A DNA stretch of 64,000 nt from Pseudomonas sp. RSB 5.4. Its GTDB lineage: Bacteria; Pseudomonadota; Gammaproteobacteria; Pseudomonadales; Pseudomonadaceae. Below, piece after piece: positions 27,661 to 36,980 of this stretch. A program made the translations under genes and the position numbers. The notes under the pieces were generated by a model that was not told the DNA's origin, made no database searches, and saw only the letters and a list, made by a program, of their open reading frames with translations. Location: assembly GCF_037126175.1 (NCBI RefSeq), contig NZ_CP146986.1:1330501-1394500 (forward strand), in the 5' to 3' direction. The first letter of the stretch is position 1; every line of letters begins with the position of its first letter.

Positions 27661-29286
27661 ATGTCCTTGCGTAACCTGAATATCGCGCCCCGTGCCTTCC
27701 TCGGTTTTGCCTTTATCGCCTTGCTGGTGATTGTCCTTGGTGTGTTCGCCGTCAACCGCATGTCGACCATCCGCCAGGCTTCCATCGACATGGAGACCAA
27801 TCAACTGCCCAGCGTTGCCTACCTTGGCAAAGTGACTGAAAACGTTCTGCGTCTGCGGATTCTCTCGTTCCGTGTGCTGATCAATCGTGAGCCGGCAGCG
27901 TTGCAGGATGCTCAGGGCCGTATCAACGAGCTGGTGGACAAAGTGCGCAGCGCCCAGGCCAGCTACGCCGCACTGCCTGCCGGTGGTGAAGAACTGGCGC
28001 AGTACAAGGCCTTCGCCGTGACACTGGACAACTACCTGCAAGCGCAAAACCAGATGATGGAGCTGTCGCGTCAGGACAAGATCGAGGAGATGCGCACTCT
28101 GATCAACACGCGCATCAAGGACGGCACCGATCAGATGGGCGAGCAGCTCAACAAACTGATCGCAATCAACTCCGCTGACGCGAAAACCGCCTCCGGTCAG
28201 GCCGGCGAGCACTACGACAGTGCCATTACCGGCATCGTTATCGTTGCTGTCGTCGCTGCGCTCGCTACGGTAATGCTGGCCTTGCTGTTGACTCGCAGCA
28301 TCGTCACACCGCTCAATCGCGCAGTGGCAGCCGCACAAACCATCGCCAGCGGCAACCTGAGCAAAACCATCGAAGTCGATGGCAAGGACGAACCGGCCCG
28401 CCTGCTCGAAGCGCTGGCCCTGATGCAGACCAACCTGCGCAAAACCATCGAACAGATCGCCGGTTCCGCCACCCAACTCGGCGCGGCGGCCGAAGAGTTG
28501 AGCGCGGTCACCGAAGAAGCCTCCCGTGGCCTGCAACAGCAGAACAACGAAATCGAACAGGCCGCCACCGCCGTCAACGAAATGACCGCCGCCGTGGAAG
28601 AGGTGGCACGCAACGCGGTGTCGACGTCCGAAGCCTCGAACCAGTCGACTCAGGCCGCCCGCGAAGGTCGTGACCAAGTGGTGAAAACCGTCGACGCTAT
28701 CCAGACCATGACCCATGACGTGCAGAGCACCGCGCAAATGATCGAAGGCCTCGCCGCGCAGGGCCGCGACATCGGTAAAGTGCTGGACGTGATCCGCGCC
28801 ATTGCCGAACAGACCAACCTGCTGGCCCTCAACGCGGCGATCGAAGCGGCGCGTGCCGGTGAGGCCGGACGCGGTTTCGCCGTGGTGGCGGACGAGGTGC
28901 GCGCTTTGGCTCATCGCACCGCGCAATCGACCCAGGAAATCGAAAAAATGGTCGCCGGCATCCAGAACGGCACTGGTGAAGCGGTTTCGTCGATGCAGCA
29001 AAGCAACCAGCGCACCCAGACCACCCTGGAAATGGCCCGCGCTGCGGGTGTGGCGCTGGAGCAAATCACCCAGTCGATCCATCAGATCAACGAACGCAAC
29101 CTGGTCATCGCCAGTGCCTCTGAAGAACAGGCGCAGGTCTCGCGTGAGGTCGACCGCAACCTGGTCAACATCCGTGATCTGGCCACCCAATCGGCCGCCG
29201 GGGCCAACCAGACCAGCGCCGCCACCCATGAACTGTCGCGTCTGGCGGTGGATTTGAATGCCATGGTGGCGCGTTTTGTGATTTGA
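27661..29286 (+). CDS. Methyl-accepting chemotaxis protein
   Basis: This 541-residue transmembrane chemoreceptor has TM1 about 11-31, a four-helix-bundle periplasmic sensor (about 32-187), TM2 about 188-210, a HAMP domain (about 211-263) and a long cytoplasmic signalling coiled coil. The signalling hairpin tip is intact ([19 protein letters not shown]). The receptor lacks a C-terminal NWETF-like tether. The ligand is unknown. The aminotransferase gene follows after about 40 bases and may be cotranscribed. Confidence 0.93.
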   Translation: MSLRNLNIAPRAFLGFAFIALLVIVLGVFAVNRMSTIRQASIDMETNQLPSVAYLGKVTENVLRLRILSFRVLINREPAALQDAQGRINELVDKVRSAQASYAALPAGGEELAQYKAFAVTLDNYLQAQNQMMELSRQDKIEEMRTLINTRIKDGTDQMGEQLNKLIAINSADAKTASGQAGEHYDSAITGIVIVAVVAALATVMLALLLTRSIVTPLNRAVAAAQTIASGNLSKTIEVDGKDEPARLLEALALMQTNLRKTIEQIAGSATQLGAAAEELSAVTEEASRGLQQQNNEIEQAATAVNEMTAAVEEVARNAVSTSEASNQSTQAAREGRDQVVKTVDAIQTMTHDVQSTAQMIEGLAAQGRDIGKVLDVIRAIAEQTNLLALNAAIEAARAGEAGRGFAVVADEVRALAHRTAQSTQEIEKMVAGIQNGTGEAVSSMQQSNQRTQTTLEMARAAGVALEQITQSIHQINERNLVIASASEEQAQVSREVDRNLVNIRDLATQSAAGANQTSAATHELSRLAVDLNAMVARFVI

Positions 29287-29327
29287 GATAGGGTGAAGGC
29301 TGGAGACCGCGCAATCAGGAGACGTGC

Positions 29328-30515
29328 ATGCGCTATTCAGCCTTGACCCAACGAATCGCCGGGGAGGGAGCAGCGGCCTGGCAGATTCATGACCGAGCGC
29401 TGGAGTTGCGCGCCGAGGGCGTCGATATCCTGCTGCTGAGCGTGGGCGATCCGGATTTCGACACGCCGCTGCCGATCATCCACGGCGCCATCGATAGCTT
29501 GCTGGCGGGCGATACGCATTATTCCGAAGTGCGTGGCCGGTTGGCGCTGCGCAAGCTGATTGCCGCGCGCCACCAGCGGCGCAGCGGTCAGGTGGTGGAT
29601 GCCGAGCACGTGATCGTGCTGCCCGGGGCGCAATGCGCGGTGTATTCGGTGGCTCAGTGTCTGCTGGACCCGGGGGACGAGGTGATCGTCGCCGAGCCGA
29701 TGTACGTGACTTATGAAGGTGTGTTCGGCGCCTGCGGTGCGACGGTGGTGCCGGTGCCTGTACGGCCGGAAAACGGCTTTAGAGTCGATCCCGCCGATGT
29801 CGCTGCGCGTATCACGCCGAAAACCCGTGCCCTGTTGCTCAACAGCCCCAACAATCCTTCCGGCGCAAGCCTTTCCTTGCTGATCTGGCAAGAGCTGGCG
29901 GCGCTGTGCGTGCGTCACGATCTGTGGCTGATCAGCGACGAGGTCTACAGCGATCTGCTGTATGAAGGCGAGCACATCAGCCCGGCGAGCCTGCCGGGCA
30001 TGGCCGAGCGCACCGCAACCATCAACAGTCTGTCGAAATCCCATGCCATGACCGGTTGGCGCATTGGCTGGTCGATCGGCCCGAAGGTGCTGGCCGAGCA
30101 TCTGGTGAACCTGTCGTTGAGCATGCTCTTCGGTCTGCCGGATTTTGTGCAGAAAGCCGCGGAGGTCGCGTTGGCAAGCGATCTGCCGGAGGTGACGCGG
30201 ATGCGCGACGAGTATCGATTGCGCCGCGATCTGGTGTGCGAACGCTTGCGTGGTTGCCCGGGGCTGCAGCCGATCCGCCCGGATGGTGGGATGTTCGTGA
30301 TGGTCGATGTGCGCCAGACCGGGTATGGCGCGCAGGCATTTGCCGAGCGGTTGCTGGAAGGGTACGGGGTGTCGGTGTTGGCCGGCGAAGCGTTCGGGCC
30401 GAGTGCGGCGGGGCATATTCGCATCGGCCTGGTGCTGGACCGGGTGAAACTGGCCGATGCCTGCGCGCGGATTGCGTTGTGTGCGGTGCAGCTGTTGCAG
30501 GCGCGTAGTGCCTGA
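29328..30515 (+). CDS. PLP-dependent aminotransferase, class I/II
   Basis: This 395-residue fold-type I aminotransferase shows the PLP lysine in SLSKSHAMTGWRIGW (about 228-242), the SPNNPSG contact near 170-176 and LISDEVYSDLLYEG near 200. The C-terminal Arg for substrate carboxylate lies in AGHIRIGL. It resembles the aspartate/aromatic (MalY/AspC-like) group; the amino acid substrate is not clear. The ATG follows CAGGAGAC. It may be cotranscribed with the upstream chemoreceptor. Confidence 0.87.
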   Translation: MRYSALTQRIAGEGAAAWQIHDRALELRAEGVDILLLSVGDPDFDTPLPIIHGAIDSLLAGDTHYSEVRGRLALRKLIAARHQRRSGQVVDAEHVIVLPGAQCAVYSVAQCLLDPGDEVIVAEPMYVTYEGVFGACGATVVPVPVRPENGFRVDPADVAARITPKTRALLLNSPNNPSGASLSLLIWQELAALCVRHDLWLISDEVYSDLLYEGEHISPASLPGMAERTATINSLSKSHAMTGWRIGWSIGPKVLAEHLVNLSLSMLFGLPDFVQKAAEVALASDLPEVTRMRDEYRLRRDLVCERLRGCPGLQPIRPDGGMFVMVDVRQTGYGAQAFAERLLEGYGVSVLAGEAFGPSAAGHIRIGLVLDRVKLADACARIALCAVQLLQARSA

Positions 30516-30541
30516 CAGTCTTGTGTTGCCTGAACTGGCCT

Positions 30542-30633
30542 CTTCGCGAGCAAGCCCGCTCCCACAGTGGATGGGTGTGTACATAATGTTATCTGTACAC
30601 ACCGAACCCTGTGGGAGCGGGCTTGCTCGCGAA
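30542..30633. repeat. REP doublet with an internal perfect dyad
   Basis: Standard inverted REP arms enclose GGTGTGTACA-N10-TGTACACACC (30574-30603). It lies between the convergent aminotransferase and kguD genes. Confidence 0.88.
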
Positions 30634-30658
30634 TGCAATCTGCCATTCAGCACATTTT

Positions 30659-31636
30659 TCAGCCCTGCCAAGCCGCCGGATTCACCAGATTCGCCGGCTT
30701 CTCCCCAGCCAAAGCAGCAAGCAGATTGTCCACCGCGCACCGTGCCATCGCCTCCCGCGTCTCATGCGTCGCCGAACCCATATGCGGCGTCGCCACCACA
30801 TTGTTCAGCTGCAACAACGGCGAATCATGATTCAGCGGTTCACGCTCGAACACATCCAGCCCCGCCGCGCGAATCCGCTGATGGCGCAACGCGTCGATCA
30901 GCGCTGCCTCATCCACCACTTTGCCGCGAGAGATATTGATGAAGATGCTTTCCGGGCGCATCAGCGCAAACTGTTCGGCGCCGATCAGGCCTTCGGTTTG
31001 CGCGGTCAGCGGCAGGGTCAGGCAGATGAAATCGGCCTCTTGCAGCAGCGCCTCAAGACTGCGGTACTGCGCATCGAAACGCGCTTCGACCGCCGGTTTA
31101 CGCGACTGGCTGTGATAGAGCACCGGCATGCCGAAGCCGAAATGCCCGCGCTGCGCCAACGCTTCACCGATCCGCCCCATGCCGATGATGCCCAGGGTCT
31201 TGCCGTGCACATCAGTGCCGAAATGCGCCGGGCCGATGTTGCGATGCCACTGGCCGCTGCGCACCATATTCGCCAGCTCGACTACGCGCCGGGCCGTGGC
31301 GAGGATCAGCGCGAAACCGGTATCGGCGGTGGTTTCAGTGAGCACGTCCGGGGTGTTGCTGAGGAGGATCTTGCGCCGGGTCAGGTAATCGATGTCGTAG
31401 TTGTCGACGCCCACCGAAACGCTGGCAATCGCCTGCAGTTGCGGCGCCAGGTCGAGCAACGCCGCGTCGAGTTTCAGGCTGGCGCCGAGCAAACCGTGGG
31501 CGCCGGGCAGGGCGTCACGCAGTTTCATCAGGCCGTCGGCGTCGAGGCTTTCGATCAGCGTCACTTCACACTGTTGCTGCAGACGCGACATCAGCGCTGG
31601 CGACAGTTTTTTGTACAGCACGACATGTTTTTTCAT
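30659..31636 (-). CDS. kguD: 2-ketogluconate 6-phosphate reductase (2-hydroxyacid dehydrogenase)
   Basis: This 325-residue D-2-hydroxyacid dehydrogenase converts 2-keto-6-phosphogluconate to 6-phosphogluconate. The NAD(P) motif GMGRIGEA lies near 151-158, and the catalytic Arg, Glu and His lie in NISRGKVVDE (about 233), FEREPL and TPHMGSAT. It is the last gene of the kguE-kguK-kguT-kguD operon, 14 bases after kguT. By sequence alone a general glyoxylate/hydroxypyruvate reductase would fit too; the operon fixes the call. Confidence 0.92.
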   Translation of the reverse strand: MKKHVVLYKKLSPALMSRLQQQCEVTLIESLDADGLMKLRDALPGAHGLLGASLKLDAALLDLAPQLQAIASVSVGVDNYDIDYLTRRKILLSNTPDVLTETTADTGFALILATARRVVELANMVRSGQWHRNIGPAHFGTDVHGKTLGIIGMGRIGEALAQRGHFGFGMPVLYHSQSRKPAVEARFDAQYRSLEALLQEADFICLTLPLTAQTEGLIGAEQFALMRPESIFINISRGKVVDEAALIDALRHQRIRAAGLDVFEREPLNHDSPLLQLNNVVATPHMGSATHETREAMARCAVDNLLAALAGEKPANLVNPAAWQG

Positions 31637-31650
31637 GAACAAAAATCTCT

Positions 31651-32949
31651 TCAGGAATGCGCCGGCACGGGACGCGTGACAACGGCTTTGGCCACGACGC
31701 GGTCACTGGCGCCAGGCTTGAGAAAAATCGTCAGCACCACAGACAGCAGCAGCGCGCCGCTCATCAGCAGGTACGAGGCACCGGGCGAACCGGTGGAGCT
31801 GTTCAGGTAACCGACCAGATACGAGCCGCCGAACGAGCCGAGCGCGCCCATGCTGTTGATCAGCGCCATGGCACCGCCGGCGACGTTGGCCGGCAGGATC
31901 TCCGGAACGATGGCGAAGAACGGCCCGTAAGGTGCGTACATGCAGGCGCCGGCGATTACCAGCAGCGTGTACGACCACCAGAAATGCTCGGCGCCCAGAG
32001 CGTAGGAGCCGTAGAACGCAATGGAGGCGATCAGCAGCGGCGGCCAGACGAAGCGTTTGCGCTTTTGCAGTTTGTCCGAGCCCCACGACACCGCGAGCAT
32101 GCCGATCACCGCTGCCAGATACGGCAGCGCCGACAGCCAGCCGGCCTCGATCATGTCCATTTTCGCGCCGGCCTTGAGGATCGACGGCAACCACAGCACA
32201 AAGCCGTAGACGCCGATGCTCCAGCAGAAAAACTGCAGCGCCAGAATGATTACCTTCGGCGAACGGAATGCTTCGGCGTAGTTCTTCACCGCTTTGATCC
32301 CGACCTGTTCGGCGGCGAGGGCGCTTTCCAGATCGTGCTTTTCCTGCTCACTCAGCCACTTGGCCTGAGCGGGACGATCATCGGCCAGTTTCCACCAGAT
32401 AAACGCCCAGATCACCGCCGGCAAACCTTCGATGATGAACATCCAGCGCCAGCTGAAATGCTGCACCAGATACCCGGAAACCACCGACATCCACAACATG
32501 GTCACCGGATTGCCGAGGATCAGGAAGGTGTTGGCCCGCGAGCGTTCGGCACGCGTGAACCAGTGGCACAGGTAGACCAGCATCGCCGGCATCACCGCGG
32601 CTTCGACCACGCCGAGCATGAAGCGGATCACGATCAGCCAGTAGGCGTTGGAGACCACGCCGGTCAGCGTGGCGAGGCCACCCCAGAAAATCAGGCTGAA
32701 GAAGATCAGCTTCTTCACACTGTGCTTTTGCGCGTAGATCGCCCCCGGCACCTGGAAGAAAAAGTAGCCGAGGAAGAACAGCGCGCCGAGCAATGAAGAC
32801 AGACCCGGCGTGATCATCAGGTCGGCAGCCATACCGGACGCGGCGGCAAAGCCGTAGTTGGCGCGATCCAGATACGCCAGGCTGTAGGTGATGAACACGA
32901 TGGGCATGATGTACCACCAGCGGCGGGCGGCGAGGGTTGCAGTTTTCAT
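31651..32949 (-). CDS. kguT: 2-ketogluconate transporter (MFS)
   Basis: This 432-residue 12-TM anion:cation symporter has the family start YSLAYLDRANYGFAAASG and a charged central loop. It imports 2-ketogluconate made in the periplasm by gluconate dehydrogenase. It lies between kguK and kguD in the same direction and shares PtxS control through the operator upstream of kguE. GGAGCAACACC precedes the ATG. Confidence 0.92.
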   Translation of the reverse strand: MKTATLAARRWWYIMPIVFITYSLAYLDRANYGFAAASGMAADLMITPGLSSLLGALFFLGYFFFQVPGAIYAQKHSVKKLIFFSLIFWGGLATLTGVVSNAYWLIVIRFMLGVVEAAVMPAMLVYLCHWFTRAERSRANTFLILGNPVTMLWMSVVSGYLVQHFSWRWMFIIEGLPAVIWAFIWWKLADDRPAQAKWLSEQEKHDLESALAAEQVGIKAVKNYAEAFRSPKVIILALQFFCWSIGVYGFVLWLPSILKAGAKMDMIEAGWLSALPYLAAVIGMLAVSWGSDKLQKRKRFVWPPLLIASIAFYGSYALGAEHFWWSYTLLVIAGACMYAPYGPFFAIVPEILPANVAGGAMALINSMGALGSFGGSYLVGYLNSSTGSPGASYLLMSGALLLSVVLTIFLKPGASDRVVAKAVVTRPVPAHS

Positions 32950-33005
32950 GGTGTTGCTCCTGAGCTTGTTGTTTTTGTCGCAGCAGGTTCAAATTTTTGC
33001 GGTGA

Positions 33006-34040
33006 TCAAGCGGGCCTCTTCGCGAGCAAGCTCGCTCCCACAGGGGAATGCATTTCAAATGTGGGAGCGACGGTGCGACGATTCGACTTGCTCGCGAAGG
33101 CGGTTTCGAATTCAACGATGAGTTCAGACCGGGTCGGCAACCCCTCCATATCCCCGCGACTCTGCACCGCCCGACTGCCAATCCAGTTCGCGCGTTGCAC
33201 GGCCTCGGCAAAACTCTGATGCTCAAGCAGGGCACTGATCATGCCCACCGCAAAACCATCACCCGCACCCACGGTATCGACGACGTTGGCCACCGGCACC
33301 CCGGCGACAAACCCCTGATCCAGATGCGTGCGGTAATAGGCACCTTGCGGCCCGAGCTTGATCGCCACGGCTTCAGCGCCCTGATCGAGATAAAACGCCG
33401 CAATGTCCGCCGGATCTTCAAACCCGGTCAGCAGCCGACCTTCGCTCAAACCCGGCAGTACCCAGTGGGCGAGGGCGGCGAGGCGGTTGATCTCGCGGAT
33501 CATCTCTTGCTCACTGGCCCACAGGCTTGGGCGCAGATTGGGGTCGAACGACACGCTGCGCCCGGCGTGGCGCATGCGTGTCATCAGCTCGAAAGACATT
33601 TCCCGAGCAGTGGCCGACAGCGCCGGTGGAATCCCGGTGGCGTGCAGATGACGCGCGCTGAGCAGGGTTTCGCTGATCGATTGAACGGACAGATGACTGG
33701 CCGCCGAACCGCGACGGTAATACTCGACCTGCGGGTCGCTGCCATCGTCGGTGCGCGACTTGAACTGGAAACCAGTCGGATGTGCGCTGTCGACCGCGAC
33801 ATGACTGCAATCCAGACCTTCGCTGGCCAATGTTTCCAGCACAAAACGCCCCAGCGAATCGGCGCCAATGCGGCTCAGCCAGGCTACGTTGAAACCCAGG
33901 CGCGACAGACCAATCGCCACGTTGCTGTCGGCGCCGGCAATGCGCCGATGAAAGTGTTCGACTTCGGCCAGATCACCGGTTTGTTCGGCGACCAGCATCG
34001 CCATGGTTTCGCCAAACGACAGAATATCGATGTCAGACAT
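33006..34040 (-). CDS. kguK: 2-ketogluconate kinase (PfkB family)
   Basis: This 344-residue ribokinase-family enzyme phosphorylates 2-ketogluconate. PfkB signatures are present: the GGAGAD-like substrate region as RRIAGADSNVA near 43 and the C-terminal DTVGAGDGFAVGM with the catalytic Asp near 267. It overlaps kguE by 8 bases. The last ~27 residues (from about ASKSNRRTVAPTFEM to LLAKRPA) are encoded by a REP element, so the protein has a repeat-derived tail beyond the usual PfkB end. Whether the tail affects activity is unknown. Confidence 0.9.
   Translation of the reverse strand: MSDIDILSFGETMAMLVAEQTGDLAEVEHFHRRIAGADSNVAIGLSRLGFNVAWLSRIGADSLGRFVLETLASEGLDCSHVAVDSAHPTGFQFKSRTDDGSDPQVEYYRRGSAASHLSVQSISETLLSARHLHATGIPPALSATAREMSFELMTRMRHAGRSVSFDPNLRPSLWASEQEMIREINRLAALAHWVLPGLSEGRLLTGFEDPADIAAFYLDQGAEAVAIKLGPQGAYYRTHLDQGFVAGVPVANVVDTVGAGDGFAVGMISALLEHQSFAEAVQRANWIGSRAVQSRGDMEGLPTRSELIVEFETAFASKSNRRTVAPTFEMHSPVGASLLAKRPA
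33016..33103. repeat. REP doublet overlapping the kguK 3' end
   Basis: The arm at 33016-33042 is standard. The opposite arm at 33061-33103 is a variant with GACGGTGCGACGATTCGA inserted between GTGGGAGC and CTTGCTCGCGAA. Most of the element is translated as the end of KguK. Confidence 0.85.
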
Positions 34041-34815
34041 GGGCAGGCTCCAGGCGCGATTGGCCAAGGCGGGCAAGGGCGGCGACGTGTTCGGTGGTCA
34101 ACGCCACCAGGTCATCGCCCTGCAACGGGTATTCGGCGGCACGCATAACGCCTTGGGCCATGTGCCTTAACAGTTGTTCCCACAAATGCAGATCGCTGAC
34201 GGCCGGTGGTACCGCCACCAGTTTGCCGTCGGCGCGGCGGGCTACGGCTTTGCAGTGCACATAGCCGACATGACGTCCGAGCAGGCGTGCGGCGTTGGTG
34301 GCGGACTGATCCTGCCACTGCCAGTTGCCGATATCGAAAGTCATCTTGATCGGCAAGTTGTGCTGCTCGACCGCCGCGAAAAAACGCTGGAACGGTTCGA
34401 TGCGGCCGCCCTGCAAAGTCTGGTCGTTTTCCACCAGCAGTTGTACCGGGCTGGCGCCGAGCAGCTGTTTCAGCACCTGCAAATCACAGTTGTCGGTGAA
34501 GTAACCGAGCGAGACTTTCAGCCATTTCGAGCCGAATGCCTCTGCGTGTTGCAGGGCGCTGATCAGCTCGGGATTGGGCCGCGCCTGACCGGCGAGCCAC
34601 AGCTCGGTCGGCGAGGAATAGATGCTTTGCAAGCCCTGCGCTTGGGTAGCGGCATTCAGTTGCGCGGGCACTTCGCGGGTCAGCAACTCTTCGCGCCACT
34701 CGATGCGATCGGCACCGGCGGCGGCCAACACGTCGATGAAGAAGTCCTGCCCGCGTTGGCGAACAAGCTCGGCGCCGTAGCTGGACAGGCTGATGGAAAC
34801 GGCGGGTTTATTCAT
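34033..34815 (-). CDS. kguE: KguE, sugar phosphate isomerase/epimerase-like TIM barrel
   Basis: This 260-residue xylose-isomerase-like TIM barrel is the first gene of the 2-ketogluconate operon. Metal-binding residues of the fold are visible (Glu in IEWREEL, Glu in LVENDQT, Asp in TFDIGNW, His in YVHCKAV). Its precise reaction in 2-ketogluconate use is not settled. A perfect PtxS palindrome lies 14 bases upstream of the ATG, so the repressor would block the promoter or early elongation. Confidence 0.9.
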   Translation of the reverse strand: MNKPAVSISLSSYGAELVRQRGQDFFIDVLAAAGADRIEWREELLTREVPAQLNAATQAQGLQSIYSSPTELWLAGQARPNPELISALQHAEAFGSKWLKVSLGYFTDNCDLQVLKQLLGASPVQLLVENDQTLQGGRIEPFQRFFAAVEQHNLPIKMTFDIGNWQWQDQSATNAARLLGRHVGYVHCKAVARRADGKLVAVPPAVSDLHLWEQLLRHMAQGVMRAAEYPLQGDDLVALTTEHVAALARLGQSRLEPAHV

Positions 34816-34828
34816 TGTTATCTACCTC

Positions 34829-34842
34829 TGAAACCGGTTTCA
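34829..34842 (-). promoter_or_regulatory. PtxS operator upstream of kguE
   Basis: The perfect palindrome TGAAACCGGTTTCA is identical to the published PtxS site of Pseudomonas. It lies just before the kguE ribosome-binding site. Confidence 0.9.
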
Positions 34843-34891
34843 TTTTTGTTCAAAAAAAATATCAGGCGTTGCTTTGTCGTTCTTTGCGGCC

Positions 34892-34960
34892 CCTTCGCGA
34901 GCAAGCCCGCTCCCACAAGGGAAATGCGTTCCCCTGTGGGAGCGGGCTTGCTCGCGAAGT
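34892..34960. repeat. REP doublet between ptxS and kguE
   Basis: Compact inverted arms with about 20 bases between them, placed upstream of the kguE promoter region. Confidence 0.9.
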
Positions 34961-34967
34961 CGTCAGC

Positions 34968-35996
34968 TCAAACACCACCAATCCCTCGGGTAGAACCCCG
35001 CTCAACCAGCACCGGCGCAAAATCCACCCTGCGCGCGGCCTCAACATCCCCCCGCAAGCGCTTGAGCAAACACTCAAACGCCCGCGCGCCAATCTCGGCC
35101 GTTGGCTGGGCGAGGGCAGTAATTCCGCTGCCTACCAGCGGATACCAATCCAGATCATCCAGGGCAATCAGCCCGACATCTTCGAACAACCGGCAACCGA
35201 CTTCGCGCAAGGCCAGGGTGCAGGCCAGCGCCGCCACGCCGTTGGCGCAGAACAGTGCTTTGGGGCCGGTAGCCGTGGTGTTCAAGAAGTCTTGCAGATG
35301 AGTAGCGAGTGCGTCGCCGGTTTCCAGCACCGCCCCGGTCAACCCGGAGCGCTGGGCGATCTGCGTCTGAAAACTGCTGACCCGCTCGATCCGCGAACTG
35401 GTGCCGTCATAAGGTTCGGTCACCAGCAACACATCGCGGTAGCCGCGCTGTTCGAGGTGCGTCAGCGCCATCTCGACAGCCTGCGGGTTGTTCAGTCCGA
35501 GCATGTCGCTGTCGAGTCCTTCGACCTTGCGGTCCACCAGCACCAGCGGCATTTCCCGGTGCAGTTCGTGCAGTTCGTCACGGTGATGGCCGAGGGTGTT
35601 CACGATCAGCCCTTCGATGTTGTACGAACGCAACAGCGCCAGGTGTTGGCGTTCCTGTTCGTCATCGCGGTCGGTGTTGCACACCACCAGGCTGTAGCCA
35701 TGCGCACGGCAGGCGGTTTCCACCCCGTGCATGACGGCAATTGAATAGGGGTTGCGGATATCGGCCACCAGCATGCCGATCAGGCGCGTGCGCCCGCGTT
35801 TCAGGCCACGCGCCATCTGGTTCGGGCGGTAGCCCAGTTCGGCAATGGCTTGTTCGATGCGCAGGGCAGTGGCATCAGAGAGCAGCGCACGGTCATCGCC
35901 GATAAAGCGCGAGACACTGGCCTTGGAGACACCGGCGTGTTCAGCGACATCAAGCATCGTCACGCGACTGCGCTGGGCGGCGGAAAAGTCATTCAC
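34968..35996 (-). CDS. ptxS: LacI-family repressor PtxS
   Basis: This 342-residue LacI/GalR repressor has an N-terminal helix-turn-helix (about 12-60; TMLDVAEHAGVSKASVSRFI) followed by the ARGLKRGRTRLIGMLVADI hinge and a periplasmic-binding-like effector domain. In Pseudomonas PtxS binds 2-ketogluconate and releases TGAAACCGGTTTCA sites. Two such sites flank this gene, one upstream of kguE and one upstream of ptxS itself, implying autorepression. It sits directly upstream of the kgu operon in the same direction. Confidence 0.93.
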   Translation of the reverse strand: MNDFSAAQRSRVTMLDVAEHAGVSKASVSRFIGDDRALLSDATALRIEQAIAELGYRPNQMARGLKRGRTRLIGMLVADIRNPYSIAVMHGVETACRAHGYSLVVCNTDRDDEQERQHLALLRSYNIEGLIVNTLGHHRDELHELHREMPLVLVDRKVEGLDSDMLGLNNPQAVEMALTHLEQRGYRDVLLVTEPYDGTSSRIERVSSFQTQIAQRSGLTGAVLETGDALATHLQDFLNTTATGPKALFCANGVAALACTLALREVGCRLFEDVGLIALDDLDWYPLVGSGITALAQPTAEIGARAFECLLKRLRGDVEAARRVDFAPVLVERGSTRGIGGV

Positions 35997-36000
35997 GGTC

Positions 36001-36031
36001 TGAAACCTTGTTATTGGATTTATCCGTTTCA
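36001..36031. promoter_or_regulatory. Two PtxS half-sites before ptxS
   Basis: TGAAAC (36001-36006) and GTTTCA (36026-36031) are in inverted order, 19 bases apart, between the full operator and the ptxS start. They may be auxiliary contacts or chance. Confidence 0.35.
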
Positions 36032-36047
36032 GGCGCCTCGATGGCGC

Positions 36048-36061
36048 TGAAACCGGTTTCA
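36048..36061 (-). promoter_or_regulatory. PtxS operator upstream of ptxS
   Basis: A second perfect TGAAACCGGTTTCA, 52 bases upstream of the ptxS start codon, consistent with autoregulation. Confidence 0.88.
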
Positions 36062-36162
36062 GGAAACACCAGAAGCCGACACTCCGTCAAGTGAATGCGC
36101 GTGGTACTTCGACTTGGCGCCGACGGGCGGCGGTCAGCGTTATTGAAATATCCGCGCCATCG

Positions 36163-36804
36163 TCAGCCAAACAGGCCCGCAGCAATATTGATCGAAAAGC
36201 CCAGAATAGCGGTGTTGAAGACAAATCCGATCAACGATTGCGCCAGCACGATTTTGCGCATGTCTCGGGTGCCGACGCCGACATCGGCGGTTTGCACGGC
36301 CACGCCGATGGTGAAGGAGAAATACAGGAAGTCCCAATAATTGGGCGTGGTCAGACCTTCAGCGAAACGCAGAGCCGGTTCCTTGCCATCCCAGGTGTAA
36401 AACAGACGGGCGTAGTGCACGCAGAAAATGACGCCGATCAGCAGCCACGAACCTACCACGGTGACTGCGGTGAACGCGTAATGCAGCAGTTTGTGATGGG
36501 TATCCAGATCCTTGGTGCCGGCCAGCTCCAGGGTGATGGCGGCCAGGCTGGCCAACGCCGCGATACACACCACGAACAGCACCAGTCCGGCGTTTTCGTC
36601 CTCGACGACGGCGATGCGTTTGACGTCTGGCGCTTTGGCGCGAACGGTCAGCCAGAACATCAGGATCAGGTAGGTCCAGACGCCGGCGTTCCAGCCGATG
36701 AGGATTTTGCTGACGACGGAGTCGGCAGGCACCAGAAGACCGGTGGCAAGGCCAACCAGAGCGGCGGCTGACAGGCGAGGGTGGGTGCGGGCGAGGAAGC
36801 GCAT
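36163..36804 (-). CDS. DUF1345 family membrane protein
   Basis: This 213-residue integral membrane protein has about five TM segments and the DUF1345 block [21 protein letters not shown] near 155-175. The family is uncharacterised; the YFSFT/S-x-G-x-x-x-Q stretch recalls ion-channel pore regions, but no role is proven. The start [11 protein letters not shown] is preferred over an upstream in-frame one. It precedes ptxS in the same direction, but the ptxS operator lies between, so joint control is doubtful. Confidence 0.8.
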   Translation of the reverse strand: MRFLARTHPRLSAAALVGLATGLLVPADSVVSKILIGWNAGVWTYLILMFWLTVRAKAPDVKRIAVVEDENAGLVLFVVCIAALASLAAITLELAGTKDLDTHHKLLHYAFTAVTVVGSWLLIGVIFCVHYARLFYTWDGKEPALRFAEGLTTPNYWDFLYFSFTIGVAVQTADVGVGTRDMRKIVLAQSLIGFVFNTAILGFSINIAAGLFG

Positions 36805-36888
36805 GGAGACTCGATGGGCCAGGATGTCTTCACACCTTAGCCCAGCGACGTCCGGGATGACCACTGACTTGACTGTTCGAATGACCTT

Positions 36889-36976
36889 GTGGGAGCGGGC
36901 TTGCTCGCGAAGGCGTCGTGTCAGTCACTATTGATCTGACTGACACACCGTTTTCGCGAGCAAGCCCGCTCCCACA
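36889..36976. repeat. REP doublet
   Basis: Standard arms between the DUF1345 gene start and the stop of the RND transporter. Confidence 0.9.
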
Positions 36977-36980
36977 GGGT

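Noticed and set aside
27643..29229. A 528-codon open frame antisense to the chemoreceptor
   Set aside because: The sense strand is a textbook MCP. The antisense product is low-complexity Gly/His/Gln-rich sequence.
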